From: Hysterangium stoloniferum
Lineage: Eukaryota; Basidiomycota; Agaricomycetes; Hysterangiales; Hysterangiaceae
Length of the DNA: 64,000 nt
Direction of reading: 5' to 3'
Assembly: GCA_015178975.1 (NCBI GenBank)
Contig: WHVD01000019.1
Span: 868,001 to 932,000, forward strand
The translations under genes and the position numbers were made by a program. Shown one piece after another: positions 23,400 to 34,469 of this stretch; positions within the stretch are counted from its first letter, which is position 1; each line of letters opens with the position of its first letter. The notes beneath the pieces were generated by a model. That model had not been told where the DNA came from. It was given only the letters and a program-made list of their open reading frames with translations, and did not search any database.

Positions 23400-24029
23400 G
23401 TGAGTTTATGGGCAAGAGCTGGTAATAATATTCAAATATTCAAACTCCGATGGTTGTAATTTGATGCGAACGACGCAATAGTAGAATACTCGATCGAGTG
23501 GCATGAGGCTGAAGGTACATGTACATAAGAACGAAGACCATCTCTTATTAGGCTTAAGCCTATTTACAGATGGTTTTTCACTCGGTGTAAATTTAAAATG
23601 AATAATTTCTGGAATCTTTTCAATTGGTGTTTGACTGCCATGGGCACACCGATGGCTACAATTTTTGCACCAATGCATTTTGAGAGATAAAAGGGGATAT
23701 ATAATATCTAGTTGAAGCTCACAACTTGACACCAACAGTTGTAAACCACGTAATTGCCCAAAAATCTTTCCCGCTACTTTACCCTCTTAAGTATGTCATA
23801 TTAGACTGGGTAATGACATAGACAAGAGGTCATATGGCGAGTAAGTATCTAAATATGGGCCAATATATGAGCCACGATTAGTTGTGGGGGGGAGGGCGGA
23901 TTGGACGAATCGGCGACTGTGATGGTGTCTGCCACCGGAGTCTACAGGGCCTGAACCTCCCGACACGGTTATTTGGTAGCTACCTCCCTGTGCAGAAGTA
24001 CAATTCAGAGGTCTGGTAGAGATGAGCAT
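23400..24029. other. Spacer between PNP and the GH28 remnant
   Basis: Upstream region of the phosphorylase gene and the degraded 3' side of the polygalacturonase. Frames at 23,406-23,735 and about 23,796-24,000 have no recognisable domain. The GH28 C-terminal RIK region could not be found here. Confidence 0.45.
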
Positions 24030-24989
24030 GCTAATTAATGATTGAAATACCGTGCCCACCACTGCAATAGTTGCCTCGCAGGGTGACGTTAGATCTATAA
24101 TTGATGACAATGCAGTCATCCTACGCCAAAATAGCTATTTTTTCGCAGATTTTGAAGGAAACGAATGTAACTGATTCTCGATTATGCTAATTTCAATTAT
24201 GAGATTTGTACTGCTAACATCGAACCCGCCAGTGTTGTGTCCTGCTGGCTTGCTGCGGCTGTTGGGAGAGTTGACAACCTTGGTATTCATAAAAATGCCA
24301 TACATTTTGATCTTAGAAAGTAGCCACATGAGCCACTAATAATACAATACCGACGCGAATTGGCTGGTAATACTTCATCATTGGCTTAGGTTTCTTGACG
24401 TAGCCGTCTTCACCGTTAACTTGGTAGATGCAGCACGATGGCACATACAAGTAGATTTTTCACTACCGTTTGTCTACGCATAAGAGACAAGTCCACAGAA
24501 AAAATCTGCGAGGAAGTGCCGCACCTTATTTGGAACAAAGGACCTGCTCGACTAAGGTTACCGAAAGCGATGTTACCCTCTTGGGTATGAGATTATCAGT
24601 ATCAGCCCTGTAACATTACGTCCTATACACTCATTTAGTTTGACGGTTATGCTGTCGAGCAGTGCCAAGTTAAATGCATGTCCTAAATAAAATAGGATGG
24701 ATAAGTATACGTATACGCCAAATTGTGTGAAGAAATTGTGGTATTTATACCTGCAGGAACCTGACGTTGTTACGAATAATCGTGTTAATACAAGTGCTTT
24801 ATTTACTGTGAAGCCATTGATGTTGACAGTTGTGCATTCCACGGCACTTGAAACATAGCTGAGAGACGAAATGACTCCCGTGCAACGCTTTGCTAATTTA
24901 GAGGGGGTCTTGCCAGTGGACGGTAGCGCTACTACAAGGAAAGGAACCAGCCTGAGGAACATGGCCAGATACCACAAAGCGACCGGCAT
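24030..24989 (-). pseudogene. Endopolygalacturonase (GH28) remnant
   Basis: Pieces of a secreted pectin-degrading enzyme in correct order. A signal peptide and mature start (MPVALWYLAMFLRLVPFLVV, then KRCTGVISSLSYVSSAVECT) are followed by AGPLF, DGYVKKPKPMMK, AGHNTGGFDVSSTN, and, after a GT..AG intron, DDCIVINYRSNVTLRGNYC with SGGHGIS. The second catalytic block (DDC) and GHG are kept. The first catalytic Asp of NTD is replaced (NTGGFD), parallel-helix segments between the first two blocks are missing or out of frame, and the C-terminal RIK substrate motif is absent. Family GH28 is clear; the gene is very probably dead. Confidence 0.82.
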
Positions 24990-24999
24990 GGTGAAAATT

Positions 25000-26360
25000 T
25001 GACTTGGGCTTAATTAAAAACATAAGTGTAATCCAGGACTTGAGGGGTGAGATATATAGGTCTTCATCCAAATATCAGTTGTTCTTATGTAGCAACCCCG
25101 GATACATGCCCCCTACGGGGATCACATACTCAGCAATCCCACATGTTGTCGGACACTCTTAAGAATTTTTTTCTAGCGACTGGCGTTTTTGAGGGTCCTA
25201 GATATTAGGCATTCAATTCAAACTCTCTGTAAAATGCCGCTCCACGTCAGGGGACCAAGACTTTGGGTCCTTGAGGTATATGATTCCATAAGTTTCTGCC
25301 ACATGGCACGATATTGGCAGTGCCGCATGAATTTCTACCTGCCAAATCGCATCTATTAGACTCCAGTGGAATATACCCTGTCGACATGTTATTCTATTTC
25401 ATGGAGTAGAACTAATGTCGTGACTTGGACAATAAGTCATAGCTGGGATAAACCACAGACATCAGCCAAAAAAATCAAAAGCCAACCAATTACTACCAGC
25501 TCGAGTCGGTTTTAATCAGCTCAGAAGCCGACTGGTGATTAACAACATAGTAAACAATTGCAAAAGCCCAGGTGATGTGGACATTGATTAAACTGATAGA
25601 TAATGTTTATTCAATTAAATACTCGAAATGTATTCCTTCCAGTGCATATATACACGTTGTTCTTTTACAATAATACTTGCTATATTTTGGTGCATTAACC
25701 AGGACTGACTGTAGCTTAAGCCAGCTTGAAGCCATCTGCGTCGTCGCTTAAGAGTCACCTTTTACCCGATAGCTTAACTCGACTCACGGCTAAGCGGGAC
25801 CTAGAGCAAGCCGCTGGCAACACCAGTCAGGGTTTGAAAAATGGCTGCCGACAAAATCCTTTGCCCATACAGTAAGTAAATAATTTAAGAAACATGTAGT
25901 GCTGATGTTCGTTTGTGAATTCAACAGTGTGTATAAAGGCGAAATCGGTACTTCATCAAAGGTGACAGCGATTTCAGGGGGCTACACCACATGAAAATTT
26001 AGATGAGGTATAAAGAGGCTTATTCTTCCATCCTGAGTATTGTTAGAATTTAAACGTCACTCAGACTACTTGTACTTGGGAATGAAACGGCTAGTCGAGC
26101 CATTTCCCAGGAGTTTGCTCCTAAGCGCTCGCTTCGCTTCGCTTAAATGCAATAGCTGAGCATCCTGCATTCTATGAACGCTCATACAGCTTGATAAATC
26201 GCATATTTGAGCACTACTCTATGAATTAACTTAAATTTAACCACTATTGCGACTATACCTACGTGTTGGCGTTCAGGGCTAACATACCCCAGCCTCTTGC
26301 CAGCCTTTCGCAACATCTTCGCTACCCGCCTCAATCGCATCCTTTACCATTGTCTCCATA
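25000..26360. other. Intergenic with a diverged dispersed repeat
   Basis: No gene is supported. About 25,705-25,825 resembles about 36,172-36,310: both contain 'cctaagcc(a/g)gctt', 'cccgatagct(t/c)a', a GCTAAGC block and 'caagccgc(t/c)ggcaaca' in the same order. It looks like one family of short dispersed repeats. A pyrimidine-rich tract near 26,300-26,355 precedes the next gene. Confidence 0.5.
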
Positions 26361-28564
26361 ATGGAAAGAATATTGAGTAAGTCCAGGAGCATGCTTTTTG
26401 GAAGAAAGAAGAACAAGGACGACGCTAGTTTCACGTCTGGCGCCGTTAGAGGCTCTGATCGACAAACAGACAGTTTTTATGCAGGGGAGGACAATTCTAC
26501 GTCCCCTACAAGTATTACGCTTCATCCAAACAGGTTAGTTTTTGTTTTTGTTTCAGTTTTGGCCATGGTTGCTGTGACGTCTTTATAACTCTTTTCATAT
26601 TTGTTCAAAGGAGCACATTCTCAACCGAATCAGTGTTCCGAAAGCCAAATCCTTCCGCCGCAGGCTACGCGCGTTCCAATAGTCTCCGTGGTCCTGAATG
26701 TCCCAGAGACACACGTTCACCACACTACAGCAGCATTTCACAACCCCGACTTCACATTAACCCGATGCCATTTTCTCCTCAAAAGGTTCCGCCTGGAGAG
26801 ACCGTATCTGCATCATTGGATCGACGCTCCATGTCGCCAATCAAACAGCGTGGAGTTTCTTCCCAGTCAAATGCTTACGTGGAACCGTCTGGTCAGCGTT
26901 CTTTTTCTAGCGAGGGGCCATTCCAGCCCTCCAAACCTCCAGGCGACCAGCCGAATGCATGGGTCCGATCCCGTCGTCACGGTATACGCGTTAATTCTCC
27001 AGATAGGGCGGGAAGAGATGTAAATGGTTCTCCAAATAATCTTTTGGCCATGATCAATCCTTCCGGTAATGAGGAAGACTCCGCTGATTCGTCGGCGCGC
27101 TCATCACCCACCAACTTCTCTGTCCCTTCTAGTAATCAAGAGCAATCTACTGTTAGTAGTGCCTCACGTGCAAATACAGCCGCAGATCCGCGTACTTCTC
27201 CCGTCTCTACTCCAATCCAAACTATCCAGAATGACACTGACAATCGCCGCGGACCTAGCCCTCTTCAGCCTCGGGATTTGACACTACGATCGAAGATGAA
27301 CAAAGCGTCCACAAACCCTTATAAATATTCTCCTCTGCACAAGGCCAGCCTGAGTACAGGTACGGATACCTCCATGACATACCGAGATCTCACATTTCCA
27401 TTACCACGACAAGGCGACGAAAGTCGCACGATATCTTTTCCTTTACACCACTCGAGATTAACTAACGCTTGTAAGGAGGAAAATGGTGCTTTGGAGCCTT
27501 CAGGACTTCGACCTAATCGCCCGAGGGGGAATCCCAACGGTGTCGCAATTTCGGCGAGAGGACGTTTGGTCAAGGAATTAGAAGCTGCACGATCTGTTCA
27601 TCTTACGCCATCGCCGTATGCTGTGGACTCATCCTCAGCTCACGCTCCCCCATCCCAGACACAATCGGAAGCGACGAAACCTCTTGTATTACGAGCCAAT
27701 ACCAAAACAAGTCAGATAGATAAGAGATTTACGACCCCTGTCACGCCTTCTCCTCGCTTGCCCCCAAATCAAGAATCGATGATATCTCATGACGCTAGTG
27801 ACAGAGAAGGCGAGATTGGAAGGCAAAGGGCTGCCTTACAAGCTTGCACTTCCAACGACCAATCAATAATGCATTCTAGTTCTTCCTTACCGACTCCTCC
27901 AACCTCTTCGACAACCCTCTCCGTTATCGCTGGCGGATCCAAGTCTGCAGAGCGTTTCCCGTCAGAGTTGTTTCGGGACCTTCCATCACACTTCGATGAC
28001 ACAATCGCAGAAATTATTAATAAACAAAAAAATCAGGATCAGAGACTTGCGCAGCTTTCGGGGCAAGTCAAGACTATTACGGACCAGTTAGCTGAAAAGG
28101 ACTCGGCGGAGGCACGTCGATGGTCGCACTTTGAGCGTGAACTTCGTGGATTACGCTGGCTCATCTTGGATAATGTAACAAATCACCCCACGGGAGCTAG
28201 GGATTCGGTGGAGGCTATCTTGGGTGCTTATTCTGACGTGAAGGAGAATTTATGCGAGGGAGTTACTGACGAAGAAAAGCCTGTCAGTGTATCGAAGGAT
28301 ATCCTAGATAGTTCTAAGGCCGATGCGCGTCGCAAACGCTTCGGACTTGCTATTGACATGACTCACAGCCTGGGGTCGCCCCCTAGCGCTGAGAAGCCTC
28401 TAGCTCTCAGCACAAGCCGCTCGGCTGGCCACAACCTACTAGACAGTGATACCTTGGCCCGAATAAAAACCATTCAGCACAAAGCTAGAACGAGCAACCT
28501 GAACAGCCTCAATACCTTGTTAGTAGACGATGATGATAAAAGGAGCACAGTCAAAAGGGTATGA
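26361..28564 (+). CDS. Disordered Ser/Pro-rich protein with C-terminal coiled coil, 708 residues
   Basis: Two exons: 26,361-26,533 and 26,611-28,564, joined by a 77-bp GT..AG intron that splits an AGG codon (R-STFSTES) and keeps frame. Most of the protein is low-complexity and rich in Ser, Pro, Arg and Asn, with many SP/TP sites that suggest regulation by phosphorylation. Near residues 510-575 there is a heptad-rich segment (IAEIINKQKNQDQRLAQLSG onward, then RRWSHFERELRGLRWLIL), a probable coiled coil. No catalytic domain is seen. The C-terminus is basic and acidic by turns (LLVDDDDKRSTVKRV). It may be a cytoskeletal or signalling scaffold, but this is inference; family not recognised. Confidence 0.8.
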
Positions 28565-29641
28565 ATTGATTCCAAGCTGTATTATTGGAGACGTGTATTT
28601 TTCTTGATTGTTTTTTTAAATTTTTATCGAAGGCTCTGGTATTATTGTGTCCGCTTCTTGTTTCAGTTGTGGCGGTTAATTATTATTCCGAAAACTGGCG
28701 GCTTTCTTGTTGTTTTTATTAGAGTTAGATGCATGTATTCTCAAATAGCTGAGAGATCCTGTTGCCATAAATAACAAATCGGAAATTAGCTACGAAAGAC
28801 AACGAAATATTATGAGCGGAAGTTGCCGAGTGAGTCTTCCTCTTCCATCGCAAATTTCCTCTTCGTTATTTCGCTGCATTTATAGACATGATGCAGACTT
28901 GTAGTGACTTTCACCCTTTATTCTAACAATATGCGCATATCGTCATTCAGAACGTGGCGGTTCTAGACCACTGACGAAACCAACGAAGCCCTCATCGATA
29001 TACCGATAAAGACTGTCGAGAGCTTTGTTTTTAGAGGGTACGAGGTCTTCCCGCATTTTATTATTTTGTTTCGTTTTAACGTCTTAGAGGTGAGATATTA
29101 CCCCTTTGGTGGGACACATAGTATATGCCTCCCACATCAGGTCGAGTCAAACGCTTTCTGAATTTCGCTGTGGAAACCGCCGGGCTTTTCCAGATCTCAT
29201 GGAAATACTGGGATATATCTGTGAGTTACTTATAGAATATATTGAAGTTTTTCTACTATTATTGGGGGACATTGCATAGTTCACATATTGCTTTAATTTA
29301 CTCGCCAAGGATCCCGAGCGGATTTTTTTGAGTCAGGCCTTTCCGATAGTAGGTACTGTAATCGACTACTAGATGAAATACTCTAAAATAAGGATGTTTA
29401 TTCGTAAGTTTGAATACGATTTATTGGTCACTTGCTAATTCTTAATCTCTACCCTTATATATGTCGCTTCCCGGGGTTCTGAGGGCGTTTGTGTACATCG
29501 ACTGTGGGAATGCTGAAGATGTAGGCGTGGGTGTGGGAAATCTGTTGAAAGGCCATCCGGACATTGCCGATATACCAAGAACTTCAGAGAGCAAGAGATG
29601 AATGCAAAGCGACCTGCATCTTCTTGCTGAACCACCTCACA
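28565..29641. other. Intergenic, no supported gene
   Basis: About 1.1 kb between two plus-strand genes. It contains the 3' region of the preceding gene and the presumed promoter of the Clp1-like gene. No frame here resembles a protein family. Confidence 0.45.
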
Positions 29642-31136
29642 ATGCCACCATCTACTACTCCGGACAGCGATTGTGCTTCATTATTCTCCTATGCCTCCTC
29701 ATCTTCGTCGGCGACGTCGATCAGCGATGCAGCATTCCCTCGCCATGGAGAACTTCCTCGTAGTCCTAAACGACCCCGTATAGTCTCTTCTAGTTCATCG
29801 ATATCTGTGAAAGCACCAGGGAAGACTCAGTTTATTCTACCTAGAACCCTTTTAAAGCCGAAGTTCAGGCAAGTTTCTCGAGAGGCCATCGTGGCTGTTG
29901 CCCCTGAGCTTGCCCCTGTTCCCTTACCCTATATTATTCAATCACTTAAGACTATTGGTCCAAAGTCTGTGTTCTTTATCAATGTAAAGTGGACTACTAT
30001 TGACTGAGTTCATCCAGTATGATGGCGGCATTGTCTCGGACAACTGCACCGGCACCAATGTCACTTCCGCGGGAACTCACCGTCTCTGTAAAACAAGAAT
30101 ATACCATGGAGTCATCCTCTACTTCCTTCGACCCGCCCCCCACACATCTTCTGGCAGTTTATGCTCGTGCAGATGCTAGTATTGCAACAAGCAAGGTAAC
30201 GCCGCGGCGTAAAGTCACACTGTTTCCTACACACGCCATTGTGCTGGCGGCACATTGCGCCCACCTTCCCACCCTCCGTTTTGACGTTAAACATGACTCG
30301 GAGGCGTCAGAAAAGTCGCCGGGGGAACAACCGCCTGCGTCTGAAAATAGCGCCACCGGAGAGCCTCAAGATATACCACCAACACCGCCACTCGACGCGG
30401 ATGCCACTCCCAGAGTAGGCCCGTCGAAGTTGCCGCAAATTTTCCGTTCTCCTGAGCGAACGGAAGATACCAATATCACACTTCCCATTGTCCCACTCTG
30501 TATACCCTCCCCATCCATGTTTCCCGTCCTACAAGCCTACCTTTATACCAAAAGAGCCGATCACCTTTTAGGGGCCCTCGTGCCTAATCCTGTTTCCCCG
30601 AGGCATGGTCAGCAATCTACCCCAACTTTACCCTCGACTTCAGATGCCACACCGTCGGGTGCCTCGCCTACATCCGTGTCGCATTCACAGGCACACGGCC
30701 CGGTTGCCTCGGCATCTGAACTTATACGGCAGTTAGCGGAGACTCAGCCAATATACACACTGATGCGGGCAGCTCTGCGCACGCATGAGTTATGGGCAAA
30801 CGCGGCTGCTCTAGGCGTTTTCGATGAGCGGTGGGTAGCCTTGTTTTAATGATTAATAGTTCCCTTGCAGCGATACTTATGATACATTTTATTTTGTGTA
30901 GACTATGGCTGACCATAAGTTTTGCCTGGCATGTATTACTTGGAGCATTGGAACAGAGCCAAGCCTGCGCGGAACCTGAAAGCGACGAATGCGCTTCTGA
31001 TTCGGATTCCTCGACACATTCCAACAAGGAAGTTTGCAATGAACCAAGTCCTGCGTCGCCCCGAGTAGAGAATAATTTAGACAAGCAGTCGGAGGAGTCA
31101 TTAAATAAATCTTCAAAAGGTGATGCAGAAAGCTGA
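29642..31136 (+). CDS. Clp1-like protein
   Basis: Three exons. Exon 1 from ATG 29,642 is Ser-rich and ends in IQSLKTIGPK. An intron of about 65 bp leads to MMAALSRTTAP at about 30,019. The middle exon carries ELTVSVKQEYTM, PTHLLAVYARAD, VTLFPTHAIVLAAHCAHLP and LPIVPLCIPSPSMFPVLQAY with LYTKRADHLLGAL. A second intron after GVFDE(R) joins LWLTISFAWHVLLGALEQ, and an acidic Ser-rich tail ends at TGA 31,134-31,136. This block pattern is what I associate with Clp1 of mushrooms, needed for clamp-cell formation in Coprinopsis. The assignment rests on recalled motif resemblance. An alternate upstream non-ATG start is not favoured. The gene appears intact. Confidence 0.6.
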
Positions 31137-31139
31137 CGG

Positions 31140-32168
31140 ACCGGCGTAATATGGAGAATTATTATACAGTATATTATACATTGTATCGGCAGTAGAGTGT
31201 AATTTCAGGAAATGAAATATTAGTGGGAGGCACACCATTCAACTAAGAAATATTACTTGCAAATACACTAGTATTTCTTTGATTTCGTGCTTCGTTGGTT
31301 GGACATCATCTTCGTGGAAATCCTTAGAGGAATTCAGATATTGGAGCTTATGCAAGTTTCAGTAGTCGTGATGTTAACTTGTAGAGTGGTAGATTGATAG
31401 ATTTTGAAGTTTGACTTACCTGTCATCAGCGAGAGTACAGAGAAAACAACAAGCTTTTTAAATCGATTTGGTGTGGTGAAGCGTGGATTAAATAGATCTA
31501 TAAAGGCCGGCATGACGACATTATACCAAGCCGTAGAGGTTCCACTACAAATATATATATTTATATTATCAAGAAATTATGTAATGTAGCTGCTTCCACA
31601 TAAAACCTTTATATTTCACCAGTGAATGGAATGTATATGTATATCCTGCCTGGTCACACTGCCTACGATTACTTTTTATAACGAGGGATCGGTGGCACCT
31701 ATCGTGAATGGTGGTCTTCTTAGAGGAGACCGGAGTCTTGTCTTTCGACACTGAAGGCGGGAACAGGAAAGAATGGGAAGTAACAAGATCGGCGTTGCCC
31801 TTTTCGAATACACAACCATTTTTCTTTTTAACAAGTACATCGGCAGGGCGACTGGCGGGATATTTGCACCACTTGTTACTATTTTCGTACATGCCACACT
31901 ATGCCTTGTGAGCATAGTTTCTTAACGTAACAGCAATAAAAAATGAAATACACACTATTAGATAATTCGCAGGGACCTTTATTACCGAGTTTTCACTCTC
32001 GAAATGCCTCATGGCCTCATACCAGAGGCCTCCAACTTTTGAAGAGGGGTTTGAACCTGAAACTGAACTTTCTTCGAAAATTTCGAAAAAAAAAGCGAAA
32101 AGCATAAAACAAATCCAGAATATTCCCAAGTCCATCTGAATCTTGATGAACGCCCAAATTATAGTTTA
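31140..32168. other. Intergenic between tail-to-tail genes, no supported gene
   Basis: AT-rich spacer. Overlapping small frames on both strands near 31,569-31,915 show no family resemblance. An AT-repeat lies near 31,545-31,565. Confidence 0.45.
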
Positions 32169-34463
32169 CTAAGGGCTCCTTTTGTATAGCACTCGACGTG
32201 CATTCCCTGCAGGTCCTTCAGCGCAGGCCTCAAAAATTTTCCACTTTATTTGCATCATTTTAGTTCAAGATATTATTGCATCATTTATTGAGATATCTAC
32301 CTTGAAGTCTTTGGGATGACAGAAACAAATGTTATGCCACCGCGAAGACGCTTGTAGTGAATGAGATTCTTCTCAACAACTGATTTTACTGCATCTGCGA
32401 GAGCGGCGAGTTCGGTGGTAATGCTATGAGTCGTATTTAACATCGCAGAATTGCGTGGAACGATGTATGCAATGGGGAGTTCAGTTCCTTGAGTCTCAGA
32501 ATAGACGGATGACACTGCGGCTTCCTGAACGTCGGAAAGGCTTGATATGACGGCTTCGATTTCACTTGGCGATACTTGGAAACTATAAGGGATGAACGTC
32601 AGCACTTACTCCCGATTGAATTTAATTGGATGTTGACATGCCCTTTATACTGAATAATGCCAGGGAACCTCGTCTGACGAAACGATTATAAGTCGTATGT
32701 TCACGAACCTTTATAAGCTCTTTGAATCTCCCTGAGACTGCGGGCGCACGGTCAGTTAACGAAAAGCGTGAAAAAACCAAAATACTTGTTATATACCCGT
32801 CATCGTCCATGTACCCAATGTCGCCAGTGTGGACGCCGTCGGGATAGATTGTCTCCGCGGTCGCATTTGGGTTCTTGAGGTAACCCAACATCTGTGCAGG
32901 GCTACTAATGACAATCTCTCCTGGACGATTTTTCCCGACAGCTATTTAAGGAAAAAAAAATGAACTTGCGAAGAATGGCGTTATTTACAACTAACCCACA
33001 TTCTCCATCCATACCAATGATTTTGACTTGAACTAGAAAACTAGGTATCCCGCAGCTGTTCAACTTTGGTTCAATCTCCTTCCAGGTGTTGGTCCTGAAC
33101 CCAGAAATCGACCCAACTTCGGTCATTCCATAACTACCACCCGTCAATATATGAACGTAGAGGCTTACGGAGAACATACCCCTGTTTTGCAAGCAAGCCT
33201 ACGCACTCCCAGAGCTGCCTAACAATCGCCGGGGAAAGAGGTGCACCGCCAATTACGGCGAATCTTGCCGACTTCAAGGACAAAGATGGGTTATTGGGTA
33301 GACCATACTTAGCCAAAGCTACTGCAACTGGTGGGGCGAGAAATAAAATCGTCGCCTTGTGCTTTGTGACCAATCTTAGATAGTCCACAAGATCGAACTG
33401 CGAAGGGTGTATTTGCTCAGCGGCACAAGACATACCCTTGCAGCAGCTTACCTTCGATTGAAGAGTGATCGTTGCACCGATACAAGGAGCCTATATCAAA
33501 GTTGTCGTTTGGTCCTCCACCTGAGTTCGAATCAGTACCAGATGGCCACTCACCATTAAAGCTAAGGCATATAAGCCAAAGATATGGTAAAAGGGTGGAA
33601 CACCAATCCATTGCTATGAAACGCAGGGCGTCAAACATATCTCAAGAACTAAAAACCATAAAATACTTCTTCTGCTGAATATCCAGAATTGTACATATAG
33701 AGAAGTACAAGGCACGCTATAATAGCGCGATGAGTGATCATGGCGCCCTTTGACTTCCCGGTTGTACCTGCCAGTGTAACTACGTTAAATGCTGCGAAAT
33801 GATTGCAATGACTGAAGCGGTGCTTGCCAGACGTCCAGAGAATGAGTGCAAGCCTAGTATTTGCTTCTTCCGCCGACTTGGGAAGAAGAAGAAAATCAAT
33901 TAGTCAAGTCTCGAGTACGATATGCAGACGGCACGTACAAAAGGTTCAATTTCCAGCTCGTGGTCAGATAGAAGAGTTGTCCATCGATCATCAGAAGAGC
34001 TGGAAGGCACAGCCAAGAAAATGTCGACTTTCTTATGCTCAGCAGCTATGCAAGCTTTGCGTATATTATCGGCGCCATCGCCAGCTGGCCGACATATGAT
34101 GACCCGTGGTTCGCACAATTTAATGATATGTGCAAGTTCAGAAACCGTGCTGTGGGGATTGCTCCCAGTCACCGTCCAGCCTGCCGCAAAGAAACCCAGA
34201 GCAATGACGGGCCAGGAAACGCAATTGGGTAAATGTATGAGAACTACTGGTCCCGCAGACGAACGGCTCCCGAAATGGTTTGCTATAAGTGGTTTCCCAA
34301 ACCTTCCTCTTATTCCATTGGCGAGACGGAGTGAGTCGCGCCGCAATGTCTCGTAGTCGATACTTTCGGGCGAACTTGAATCCTGAAGTATAATTCTGTT
34401 GGGGGGAATTGGGGGGATTTTGTCAACCTTTATGCCGGATTTCGATGCGAGGGTATCAATCAT
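32169..34463 (-). CDS. AMP-binding acyl-CoA ligase-like protein (4CL-like)
   Basis: ANL superfamily enzymes activate carboxylic acids with ATP and transfer them to CoA. Exons on the minus strand from ATG 34,463. The N-domain contains VLIHLPNCVSWPVIALGFFA, then the P-loop LAGTTGKSKGAMITHR near 33,750. Next come ATILFLAPPVAVALAKYG with FAVIGGAPLSPAIV, the YGMTEVGS motif (about 33,130), and AQMLGYLKNPNATAETI with HTGDIGYMDDDGYI. The hinge and C-domain follow (GRFKELIKV; FQVSPSEIEAVISS). The final exon reads GNARRVLYKRSP, ending at TAG 32,169-32,171. The lysine of the usual PKx-x-GK motif, which binds the acyl-adenylate, is Asn here (GN). The product may be impaired or have another role. Substrate not predictable. 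Confidence 0.82.
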
Positions 34464-34469
34464 CGTGGG

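Noticed and set aside
32030..32070. Sequence resembling a tRNA T-arm (gggtttgaacc)
   Set aside because: No acceptor, D or anticodon stems can be formed around it.
34035..34356. Plus-strand frame of 144 codons within 33,922-34,356
   Set aside because: Antisense to the first exon of the AMP-binding gene; no independent support.
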